A stretch of DNA of 64,000 nucleotides from Cognatundibacterium curvum (GTDB lineage: Bacteria > Pseudomonadota > Gammaproteobacteria > Burkholderiales > Burkholderiaceae_D), in the NCBI RefSeq assembly GCF_014284235.1, contig NZ_JACOGD010000007.1:124001-188000 (forward strand), given 5' to 3'. Positions 36,387 through 45,600 of this stretch are shown piece after piece. The notes below the pieces were generated by a model. It was not told the origin of the DNA, ran no database searches, and saw only the letters and a list, made by a program, of their open reading frames with translations. Positions within the stretch are counted from its first letter, which is position 1. Every line of letters starts with the position of its first letter. The translations under genes and the position numbers were made by a program.

Positions 36387-37017
36387 GGGCATTCCTTTGT
36401 GTTTCAAAATATTGTTTTAAAAATCCGGGCAATTTGGCGGCAGTCAGCTGATTGAGGCGAACACACAGTTGCGGGTCTATCGCGTCGACCTGGTGGCGTT
36501 CACATAATTCACTGGCGATTCTCAGCATCAGTTGTGCAGAAACTTCGGCATCCGCCTCCGCCCTGTGCGCCGCACCTTGAAACCGGATATCAAGGGACGT
36601 CGCCAGCTTACCCAGTGAATAGCTGGGCAAACCAGGAAACACGCGGCGCGCCAGTTTGACCGAGCAAATCAGACCATCATGTGCCGGACGCATACCCAGC
36701 CGGTCACTTTCCACTTTCAGAAACTGCTCATCGAAACTGGCGTTATGCGCTGCCAGACTGTCATTGCCGATGAAATCGAGCAAAGCTGGCATGACCTCAG
36801 ACACAGGGGGCGCACGGTCGACCATGCGCTGCGTAATCCCGGTCAGCTCGGTAATAAAGCCGGGTATGCGCACACCACAATTGATCAGGGAAACATAGCG
36901 ATCTGTAATCGCCCCGCCCTCTATACGTAAGGCGGCGACTTCGGTGACACGCCCGCCCTGTAGCGGACTCATGCCTGAGGTTTCGAAGTCGATCATGACA
37001 ATAGCTTGTGCGAACAT
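36379..37017 (-). CDS. DnaQ-like 3'-5' exonuclease (DEDDh)
   Basis: From the ATG at 37017 it has 212 residues; an in-frame start at 37071 would add 18. The three exonuclease motifs are present: Exo I 'MIDFETSGM' (Asp and Glu), Exo II 'LAAHNASFDEQFL' (Asp), and Exo III 'HRAEADAEVSAQL' with the His-x4-Asp of the DEDDh class. It resembles PolC/DnaQ-type and ExoX-like nucleases acting on single-stranded DNA or RNA ends. It has no polymerase or other domain. First gene of the exonuclease-DUF1653-xdhC unit. Confidence 0.88.
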   Translation of the reverse strand: MFAQAIVMIDFETSGMSPLQGGRVTEVAALRIEGGAITDRYVSLINCGVRIPGFITELTGITQRMVDRAPPVSEVMPALLDFIGNDSLAAHNASFDEQFLKVESDRLGMRPAHDGLICSVKLARRVFPGLPSYSLGKLATSLDIRFQGAAHRAEADAEVSAQLMLRIASELCERHQVDAIDPQLCVRLNQLTAAKLPGFLKQYFETQRNAHV

Positions 37018-37471
37018 AAATTTACTTTTTTCCGGTCTGTGGAACTTCTGACGAATTTGCGACTCATACATCGCTGAACGTATTTGATCAGCGGCTCGCC
37101 TCCCGCAAAATACGCTCCGGCATGATGTGAATTTGCAGCATGACGACAGCTAAGTCATGTTACAGGTGGTGTAAGCTGCAAAGTTAAGTTTACTCCCATC
37201 CGCCAGTCAGCCAGTATTGTAAACGCGGATTATCTTTACCGCCGTGTTAACACTGATTACAGCGCGCATCTGCTCCATCTGCACCGATCACGCGGTACAG
37301 AATTTTTACCACTATATTCGCCTTAACACCGGGCTTTACTCTTCGCCATCTTCTGTACATCTACACTGAAGATGGCAGTGACCGCTACACTCTCACAGCA
37401 GCTGTTTCACACAGTGCGATGCTTGAATCAGTAGCGCAAAAGTCCCAACTGAATGATGTGATCTGCGGATC
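37018..37471. other. intergenic region between divergent exonuclease and MFS genes
   Basis: About 450 bases with no open frame of coding character and no strong hairpin with a T-run. It must hold the two divergent promoters, but I could not pick convincing -35/-10 pairs. Nothing else seen. Confidence 0.4.
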
Positions 37472-38803
37472 ATGTCACTGCAAATCATGATGAATTATTT
37501 TTTCAAACTATGTGGCCTGCCCAATAACGACCTGCTACGCGACAGGATTTATCGTCGCCTCTGGACCTCTATCCTGATCAGCTCCTTCGGCGCACAAATT
37601 ACGATCCTGGCATTACCGCTGACCGCAGCCGTGATGCTCAACGCCACTGCAAGCCAGATGGGTATTCTGACATTTATGGAGACCCTGCCCTTTGTACTGC
37701 TCTCGCTGCCGGCCGGAGTCTGGCTGGACCGCGTCCGGAAATTACCGGTTTATATCGCTGGTGAAACCATGATTGCACTGGCGGTGATCAGTGTCCCCGT
37801 TGCCTGGTATTTTGATGTGATCAATATGACCTGGTTGTATGTGGTCGGTTTTATGATAGGTGCCATTAACACCACGGCAGGCACCGCTGCGCAAATCGTA
37901 CTGACCCAAATTGTGCCGCGCGAGCGCCTGGTCGAAGCCCATGCCAAAAATGCGCTGGCCACCTCCGGCGCAGAAGTATCTGGTCCTGCCGCAGCCGGGG
38001 TATTGATTAAATTATTGAGTGCCCCACTGGCACTGATGGCTGACGCTATCCTGTTACTGACCTCAGCCCTGATACTGCGCGGCATACACATAGAAGAACA
38101 TCGTCCTGAAAAAGCAGACAGTCATTTCTGGCGCGACTTAAAAGAAGGTGTGCGCTTCGTGATAAATAAGCCCTTGCTGGTCGGACTGGCCTGTACCGTC
38201 GGTATGTGGCAGCTCTGCTATAACGCTGCCCTGGTCGTGCAGATTCTGTTTGCGACACGCCTGCTCGGCTTATCCGAACAGGCGGTGGGACTCAGTTATA
38301 TGACGATAGGCGTTGGCAGCATCGCCGCAAGCATCTACGGGCACCGGATCAGCCGCAAACTGGGGCCGGGTCCTTGCATGGTGCTAGGTGTTGCCGTGTG
38401 CGGACTAGGCTGGGGTGGACTGGCCCTGGCCCCGGCCGGATGGATAGGTATCGCAGCATTCGGCGCCATGTTGATGGCGTTTGCGGTCGGTGGCGTGCTG
38501 ATCTTTATTAACTTCCTGGCCCTACGCCAGGCAGTAACACCAGAGCCCATGCTGGGCCGCATGACCAGCACCATGCGCTGGCTGATACTGATACCGGCCG
38601 GACCTGGCGCCCTGATCGGTGGCTGGCTGGGCGAGCATCTGGGATTGCGCGTGGCACTGGGTTTTGCCGGCTTTGTGGCACTGGCCGTAGCGTTGATTGC
38701 ATGGCGCCATCCACTGATACGCGGGATCACGCATTTGCCCACACTGTCAGCGCATAGTGACAACCCAGAGTTGGCAACAGACGCCGAAGGAAAGAACAAG
38801 TAA
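37472..38803 (+). CDS. MFS exporter (EntS-like)
   Basis: A 443-residue membrane protein with twelve predicted helices. The pattern resembles the MFS_3/EntS group of drug and siderophore exporters: 'SILISSFGAQITILALPLTA', 'METLPFVLLSLPAGVWLDRV' followed by RKLPV (the motif A loop between helices 2 and 3), 'GTAAQIVLTQIVPRERLVEA', and 'RMTSTMRWLILIPAGPGALI' in the second half. No siderophore genes are near, so substrate is unknown. ATGs at 37472, 37487 and 37490 are all possible starts; the ribosome-binding site is weak for each. Confidence 0.85.
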   Translation: MSLQIMMNYFFKLCGLPNNDLLRDRIYRRLWTSILISSFGAQITILALPLTAAVMLNATASQMGILTFMETLPFVLLSLPAGVWLDRVRKLPVYIAGETMIALAVISVPVAWYFDVINMTWLYVVGFMIGAINTTAGTAAQIVLTQIVPRERLVEAHAKNALATSGAEVSGPAAAGVLIKLLSAPLALMADAILLLTSALILRGIHIEEHRPEKADSHFWRDLKEGVRFVINKPLLVGLACTVGMWQLCYNAALVVQILFATRLLGLSEQAVGLSYMTIGVGSIAASIYGHRISRKLGPGPCMVLGVAVCGLGWGGLALAPAGWIGIAAFGAMLMAFAVGGVLIFINFLALRQAVTPEPMLGRMTSTMRWLILIPAGPGALIGGWLGEHLGLRVALGFAGFVALAVALIAWRHPLIRGITHLPTLSAHSDNPELATDAEGKNK

Positions 38804-38940
38804 GGCAGTAAAACCTGCAGATGTGGGACATCACAACGATGACTTCAAACAAAATTGTTTTGATAGTAAATCTTCATTGCTGAGGCGGTAAAAAAACGGT
38901 GATAATGCGCACATCATTTTTTGCCATCACCGGAGACAGG

Positions 38941-38997
38941 ATGCAAAAAATCAGGCGGGCCTGTGGCATCAAGATCAAGGCCCGGTTTTCCACATAA
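38941..38997 (+). CDS. short leader ORF upstream of the OPT transporter
   Basis: Eighteen codons encoding MQKIRRACGIKIKARFST, with GGAG (38932-38935) five bases before the ATG, as good a ribosome-binding site as that of any gene here. It ends 14 bases before the OPT transporter start. A hairpin, CGGGCCT (38956-38962) with AGGCCCG (38978-38984), lies inside it and is followed by GTTTTCC. This could be a translated leader that tunes transporter expression, but expression is unproven. Confidence 0.4.
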   Translation: MQKIRRACGIKIKARFST

Positions 38998-39011
38998 TAA
39001 AAGGTAATAAC

Positions 39012-41270
39012 ATGCCAAAAGAAACCTCAGCTTCTGCGTTCAGGCCTTATATTCCGGCCAGTGCGAATTTGCCTGAAATGACACCCCGCGCCCTGATCAT
39101 GGGCGTCATCCTGGGTATGATTTTCGGTGCATCTTCCTTGTATCTGGTGCTGAAAGTAGGTCTGACCGTCAGCGCCTCTATTCCTGTTGCGGTCATCGCT
39201 ATCACACTGTTCCGTCTGACGAATAAACTCGGCGGAAAAGATTCAACCATACTGGAAAACAGTATCACGCAGACCGCTGGCTCAGCCGGTGAATCGCTGG
39301 CATTCGGACTTGGTGTCACCATGCCCGCGATTCTGATTCTGGGCTTTGATCTGGAAATCTCCCGTGTGATGCTGGTAGGCTGTCTGGGCGGCCTGCTCGG
39401 TATTTTGCTGATGATCCCAATGCGCCGCACCATGATCGTGGAAAAGCACGGCGAACTCAAATATCCGGAGGGCACAGCCTGTGCCGAAGTATTGAAAGCA
39501 GCAGCCACAGATACTTCACGCGAAGCTGCTGGCGAAGGCAGCAACCCGAATGCACAGGCCGATGCCAATCGCCGCGCTGCGATCATCTTTGGTGGATTTG
39601 GTTTAGGTCTGTTCTACAAGATTGCCAACGTAGCATTCAAGGGCTGGAAGGATACGCCGGAAACGGTTTTCGGCGCACCACTCAAAGGCGGCTCCATCGG
39701 TGCTGAAGTCTCACCGGAATTGCTGGGTGTAGGCTATATCATCGGCCCGCGTATCGCTTCTGTCATGGCAGCTGGCGGCGTGATGTCTTATCTGTTGCTG
39801 ATACCGATGATTAAATTCTTCGGCGATGCGCTCAGCGTGCCACTGACACCGGGCACCAAACTGATCAGCGAAATGAGTGCGCATGATGTGCGCAGTGCCT
39901 ACATTCTGTACATAGGCGCCGGTGCTGTTGCTGCGGGTGGCCTGGTCAGCCTGGCACGTGCGATGCCTACCATCTGGCGCAGTTTGTCTGCCGGCCTGGC
40001 TGGCATGCGCAGTGGCTCAGCAAATGCTGCCAGCGTCTTGCGCACCGATCAGGATATACCTTTGAAATGGGTCATCATCGGGGCCTTAGCGATTATCGCT
40101 ATCATCACTTTCGCCACGCCTTTGCACATGAATTTCCTGGGCGCGATACTGATACTGGTGTTTGGCTTTTTGTTTGCCACTGTCTCTTCACGCCTCACCG
40201 GTGAAATTGGTTCTTCATCGAACCCGATTTCCGGTATGACGGTCGCCACCTTGTTATTTACCTGCCTGATCTTTCTGGTCATGGGCTGGACCGGTGGTCA
40301 GTATTATGTGACCGCTTTATCGGTCGGCGCTATCGTCTGTATCGCATCCAGCAATGCAGGCACCACCTCTCAGGATTTAAAAACCGGCTACCTGGTCGGC
40401 TCCACGCCTAAGCTGCAGCAGTACGCCATTCTGGCCGGTGCTTTTTCGTCTGCACTGATACTGGGACCGATTTTACTCAAGCTCAATGATGCGGGTACGG
40501 TCTACGTGCCTGCAGCCCAAGTGGCACCTGCATTGAAAACCGATGCAGGCAAACTCACTGAAACTGCACAATTACAAGGCCCACAGGCTGAGCAAGATAA
40601 AGCAACTTACAAGGTCTGGCACAAGAATGATGCCGTGGGCGGCCCGGCAGGTAAATATCTGGTCAACAATGAAGGTCAGGCCATGTATCTGGTTGACCCG
40701 GGCATCAACGGTACCTACAACAAACGCCCTGACGGTTCAGAAGTGAAGAAATACGATGCACCAAAAGCCGTGCTGATGTCCTACATCATTAAAGGCATAC
40801 TGGATCAGCAATTGCCATGGACGCTGGTACTGTTCGGCGTCATGATTGCTCTGGTACTGGAAATGGCTGGCATTCCATCGCTCGCATTTGCAGTTGGTGT
40901 GTATTTGCCGCTGTCGTCTTCTGCGCCCTTGTTCATAGGCGGCATGATACGCTGGCTGGTGGACAGACGTAACAGCAAACTGGATCAGTACAAAGATCTG
41001 AATGAAGAAGAAATGCAGGCAGCTGGTGACCGCAGTTCCGGCGTATTGCTGTCATCCGGTTATATTGCTGGTGGCGCGCTGGCTGGTATCGTGATCGCCT
41101 TTACCGCCGGCATTCTGACTGATTTCGATAAAACCATCGGTGACTGGGCAACTGCCCATAACCCTTTCTTCAATGGCCCGAATGCCGATGCCTTATCCCT
41201 GCTGCCCTATCTGGCCATTGCAGGAATACTGTATTGGGTGGCCAGAGAAAAGAATAGCGCACGCAGCTGA
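39012..41270 (+). CDS. OPT-family oligopeptide/metal-chelate transporter
   Basis: A 752-residue inner-membrane protein with about 15 hydrophobic segments. It matches the bacterial OPT family: 'SANLPEMTPRALIMGVILGM', 'SITQTAGSAGESLAFGLGVT', 'YPEGTACAEVLKAA', 'IKGILDQQLPWTLVLFGVMI'. A soluble insertion of about 85 residues (roughly 500-585) lies before the last helices, as in relatives. OPT proteins import small peptides by proton symport, while YSL-type members move metal chelates. AAGG lies seven bases before the ATG. It is preceded by a short leader ORF and followed by a small orphan gene. Confidence 0.92.
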   Translation: MPKETSASAFRPYIPASANLPEMTPRALIMGVILGMIFGASSLYLVLKVGLTVSASIPVAVIAITLFRLTNKLGGKDSTILENSITQTAGSAGESLAFGLGVTMPAILILGFDLEISRVMLVGCLGGLLGILLMIPMRRTMIVEKHGELKYPEGTACAEVLKAAATDTSREAAGEGSNPNAQADANRRAAIIFGGFGLGLFYKIANVAFKGWKDTPETVFGAPLKGGSIGAEVSPELLGVGYIIGPRIASVMAAGGVMSYLLLIPMIKFFGDALSVPLTPGTKLISEMSAHDVRSAYILYIGAGAVAAGGLVSLARAMPTIWRSLSAGLAGMRSGSANAASVLRTDQDIPLKWVIIGALAIIAIITFATPLHMNFLGAILILVFGFLFATVSSRLTGEIGSSSNPISGMTVATLLFTCLIFLVMGWTGGQYYVTALSVGAIVCIASSNAGTTSQDLKTGYLVGSTPKLQQYAILAGAFSSALILGPILLKLNDAGTVYVPAAQVAPALKTDAGKLTETAQLQGPQAEQDKATYKVWHKNDAVGGPAGKYLVNNEGQAMYLVDPGINGTYNKRPDGSEVKKYDAPKAVLMSYIIKGILDQQLPWTLVLFGVMIALVLEMAGIPSLAFAVGVYLPLSSSAPLFIGGMIRWLVDRRNSKLDQYKDLNEEEMQAAGDRSSGVLLSSGYIAGGALAGIVIAFTAGILTDFDKTIGDWATAHNPFFNGPNADALSLLPYLAIAGILYWVAREKNSARS

Positions 41271-41412
41271 ACCGCTGGCTAAGACTAATCCGGTCCTATG
41301 AACGTGGCTGGCGAATCCCGTGATTCGTCAGCCATTTTCTTTTCGGTGGCTTATGTTGCCACCCGGCGCAAGCTTTACAATAGCGGCAATTTACAAAAAA
41401 CAGGAATACAAA

Positions 41413-41679
41413 ATGACACAACACAGTGTGGTGGACTGCCGTAATCAAGCAGTAGGCTTGGGTGACATCGTCAAAGTCATACAACTTAGTCCGGATTTCA
41501 TCGCGAGCTTCCCGGAAGAGGAACAGATTTTGATTTCTTCGATGATAGGAAATTTTTTCAAAGTCGTTGCATTGGATGAAGATGGCTATCCCTGCGTAAT
41601 GCGGGAATGGCACGACGAACGTGGCAACCCGCAATCCCATGTGATTGCGCTCGACTCTGAAGACATGGAAAAAGTCTGA
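41413..41679 (+). CDS. small conserved-looking protein of unknown function
   Basis: An 88-residue acidic cytoplasmic protein from the ATG at 41413, preceded by CAGGAAT. It reads like a small beta-barrel (SH3-like): 'VGLGDIVKVIQLSP', 'EEEQILISSMIGNFFKVVAL', 'YPCVMREWHDE', 'SHVIALDSEDMEKV'. Motif 'LGDIVKVI' then a turn and 'FKVVALDEDG' is suggestive of a chaperone- or accessory-type barrel. I cannot name a family. It stands alone between the OPT transporter and the convergent SCO-like gene. Confidence 0.6.
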   Translation: MTQHSVVDCRNQAVGLGDIVKVIQLSPDFIASFPEEEQILISSMIGNFFKVVALDEDGYPCVMREWHDERGNPQSHVIALDSEDMEKV

Positions 41680-41851
41680 TCACTGCGATCACTGTGTTCA
41701 AATTATCCAAACTTGGCAGCAACACAGCATACACAGCGGTTTGTCATGAAACGCTTTCAACTTCTGCATTCAGAAATACCGGTTAAAGCACTACGCTACA
41801 ATTGCTGCGTATATCCCAAGCCGCGTAAAGCGATTTTTTAAACCTGAGATG

Positions 41852-42592
41852 TCAAGCTGGATTTTTTTGCAACAAAGGCCGCATCAGATCGTCTAACACC
41901 ATCATTTCCTGCAATATGCGGCCGGAGCGTATATTTGACGCATAGTAGCGCTGAAATACGCGCCCATAAACATCCATTAGCACCACTTGATCTATGTGAT
42001 CTGTTGGTTTGGGCGATTTGACGCTGGCATCAAAAGCACGAAAACGTCTGAGCACCTGATGAACCGCTTCTTCCCTCCCCGTTACCCAAGTCCAACCAGG
42101 CTTATCTGCCTGCATTGCCTTGGCATAAGTTTGCATTTGCGGTACCTGATCAAATTCCGGATTCACGGTAATGGAGACTATGTGCAATTTCTTTCTGTAG
42201 CTCGCAGGAATTTGCTTATGCATCTGCACCAGATCTGCCGTATCGCCCGGGCATACTGAAGAACAGGCCGTGTACATAAAGTGCAGTAAGACGGTTTCAC
42301 CGCGCAGACTGTCCGGATGAAATTCCTTGCCTTCACTATCAGTCAATATAAAAGGCTCCATAGCATGCAGAGTAGGATCGCTTGTTGCTGGCGGCTGCAA
42401 GCCCATGTCTAAGCTGGCCGAAGGTAATTGTAAGTCTTGCCTTGACTTTGTAAACATCCCTTCTAAACCTGGCGATAACGTAGTCACTTTAAGAATCAGC
42501 CCCAGAGCCGTCACTGACGCCAGCGTCAACCCCAACCTTACAGGACGCGGCCACACACTGCGATTTGGCTTGTTTTGTGAAATCCCAGACAT
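41852..42592 (-). CDS. SCO1/SenC-family copper-binding thioredoxin-fold protein
   Basis: A 246-residue protein with one N-terminal membrane anchor (about 17-37) and a periplasmic thioredoxin fold. The copper site of the family is complete: Cys110 and Cys114 in 'CSSVCPGD' (C-x3-C), and His199 in 'KPTDHIDQVVLMD'. SCO proteins deliver or reduce copper for copper enzymes, classically the CuA site of cytochrome oxidase. No cytochrome oxidase genes are present here. The gene lies 68 bases downstream of, and on the same strand as, the giant copper-radical-oxidase fusion, so that enzyme is the likely client. The latter point is inference. Confidence 0.9.
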   Translation of the reverse strand: MSGISQNKPNRSVWPRPVRLGLTLASVTALGLILKVTTLSPGLEGMFTKSRQDLQLPSASLDMGLQPPATSDPTLHAMEPFILTDSEGKEFHPDSLRGETVLLHFMYTACSSVCPGDTADLVQMHKQIPASYRKKLHIVSITVNPEFDQVPQMQTYAKAMQADKPGWTWVTGREEAVHQVLRRFRAFDASVKSPKPTDHIDQVVLMDVYGRVFQRYYASNIRSGRILQEMMVLDDLMRPLLQKNPA

Positions 42593-42660
42593 ATCATCAG
42601 ACTCCGGAAAAAAGGCAGAGACTGAATGCTCAGTATCTGCCTGGATTTCCCACGCTCAAA

Positions 42661-45600
42661 TTATTGAATCGTGAAATATTGTTGTACTGGCTGGTTATAA
42701 CTATCCGCTGTGAATAGCCCAAGCGCATACCTGCCCGGTGCCAGACCTGTTGTATTAATTACGGTCTGACCAGTACCGTTGGTAATATATTGCCAATTCG
42801 TTGTACCTGTCGCCGCGTAATTTACATTTACAGAAAAAACACCCATCCAGTTCGTCAATCTGACCTGACTGTTCGGAATAGTGTAATTCACTGTTAATGG
42901 CGTCCCTGACTTTACCGTAGCGACAGGCAAACTGAGACTCCACACCGCTGCTGACACAGAGTTCTGAGAAGCGGCCGGAACAGTCACACCAATCACGCCA
43001 GTATCCAGCGCGCCTGGAACAGTGGCATTCAGGTTCGCGTCGGCAAAAAGATTGGTGGTTGGCAGCATCACCCATGGCGTCGTTGTTCCAGGTTTTTGCA
43101 ATTGCCACAACAAACTAACGCGCCCATATCCTGCTGTGTTGTAATATTCCAGCCTGATGTCATATACCGTACCTGCGGTAAAACTGACAGGCATCGCTGT
43201 CTGGTTGAAGGTGGTGCCGTGATACGTCCAGTTATTGATAACCTGATTTCCATTCACCCACAAACGCACTCCATCATCAGAATAGGTACCCAACAGGTAG
43301 TTCCCTGATACCTCGGGACGGAATTTACCACTGTAGCGTACTGAAAACGTATATGCTGGCATACCACCGACACCACCATATGGAAACTCACGGTCGACAT
43401 TTTCGATACGTGTCACACTGGGGCTTCCGGATAATGCCGTATTCGGAAAATAATCAGCACGTAAGCCAGCCCCAGACAAATTACTCGCACCTGGTGTGTA
43501 GTTCGCCGGATAGAGCTGGGTAACCGGGATCGTCGTGAAGGCAGCACTGTCGGGCAGCATCCATTTCAGGATCATGGCATTTGCATTACCTGCATTATAT
43601 GTTTCCACGACAATCGGATAAAGCTCCCCTTTCGTCAGATAAACACCTGCGGACGTATCAGTCGTCAAAGCACGGTTATTCCAATTCTCCAGTATCACCT
43701 GATTTGCCAAAGTGACACGTATCCCATCAGCGGCAACGGTAGAAAAACGATAGCGCCCCGTTGTACTTGCCTGGAGGTAGCCCGTCCAGCGCACTGAGTA
43801 ATTGTTCACGCCCACACTCAGGCTAGGATAAAGCGTACCCCAACTGAAATTCAATGTGTCGTTACGAACCATCATCGGAACCCCGGCGAAAGCCTGAGTA
43901 TTGGCAAAGTAAGATCCGGTCAAACCTACACCGGCACCAATGGCAGGATTTGTTGTATCTGTCTGTGGACCAGACAACACGCCCGGGCCTGCAGGATCAC
44001 TCCAGAGCTGAGTAACAGGGACAGGAACAAAGCTGGTGTCTTCTGGCGTTTTCCAAAACAACTTCGCCATAGTACCGATCTGTCCATTGAAATATTCTAT
44101 CGTGACCGGATAACTCTGCCCCGCAACCATGGTCACGTTGATGTCGTTATTTTGTGGCCAGTGATATGTCCAGTTATTGATTATCAGGGTCTTTGCATTA
44201 CCAAAGTACATGCGTATGCCGTCATCTGACCAAGTGCGTAAGGTATAGGTACCAGAGACAGGAGCAATGATACTGCCGGTCCAGCGTACACTGAAATAGT
44301 CATGCGGCACACCCGGTGCAGGCGCCACCGCTGTAGATGGATACAGGTCGGTACGCCCCCAGTCGAAATTGACTGCCTCTATCCGGCTATAGCGGATTGG
44401 CCCGGTTAAATAATTAGTATCTCCGGTCGAATAATAGTTACCAAGTAAGCCATTGGTCGCTTCAGTACCATCTATCTGGCGAACATAGGCGGCAAGCAAA
44501 GGAATATCCGAAGGATTAAACTTTACGTTTTTAGTATGTGCAAGTATCGCTGCCTCAATAGTTGGTGCTGAACCATCATGCAAATACGGTGCGTGCTGCC
44601 ACACGTCACGTAATGTAGGCGTATCGATACCAGTCAGAAGTCCATTCAAACGCTTACCTGCGGCAGCGTTGAGTGTGCCTATATCATGCAATACCCCTGA
44701 TGCACTGTCTGTGAAATCACCACCCGAATGACAAGACGCACACGATTGACGGAACAACGTGCGGCCAGCCAGGCCATCTGCAGTGAGCTTACCTTCAGCA
44801 CCACGCCATGGACTAGGCGCAAATTTCCCCAACGACTGCAAATAGGCCGCCAACGCATCCAGATCAGGACTAAGCCCTGCCTTAGGATCGCCCAAAGGCT
44901 GACTGCGTGTACCCATATTAAATAAGGCATCACTCATCAAGCCTGTACCACCGGCAAAATTTCGTATCTGACCTTCAAAATCCTGCCCTTCGTCAAAATT
45001 GCCTGACCAGTGCATACGACCATCGCCGTTACCTGCTCTGCCATTCAAAGGTATTGTTTTCCGCAGCCCTTCCCCCAGAGAACTGAAATCCCAGGTCCGG
45101 CCATCTGTTCCTGCCTCACTGTGGCAGGTAGCGCAACTCATATATGCTCCTTTTGCCAGACGCGGGTCTTTAGCGTCATGGAACAGCTGCTTGCCTAACA
45201 ACACCTGCGCTGACAAGGCTTCGTTGACTACGGTTTTCACATTCGCAACAACAGTGATACCGAAAACACCGTTCTTCGTCAATGGTGTCAGGTCAAGTAC
45301 GCTGACGCTTCTGTCCATATAGTTTTGTACAAACAGCTTATTCCCATCCGGTGAAATTGCGAGTGATTGCGGCGCCAAACCTACTACTACGCGTTGCAAT
45401 TCCAGGCCAGTATAGGCATTGACCACTGCAACTTCACGACTGCTTTCTAACGCAGCAAACAAATAGGCGCCACTTGGATGATACACGTCGGCGGTAGCCA
45501 ATCCGCTGAAGGCATGGTCGACCCGTGCGGCAAGATTCTCCTGCAACAGTCCCAAGTCAATTTTGGATGATGTGGCTCTGACCGTCGATGCAAAATCAAG

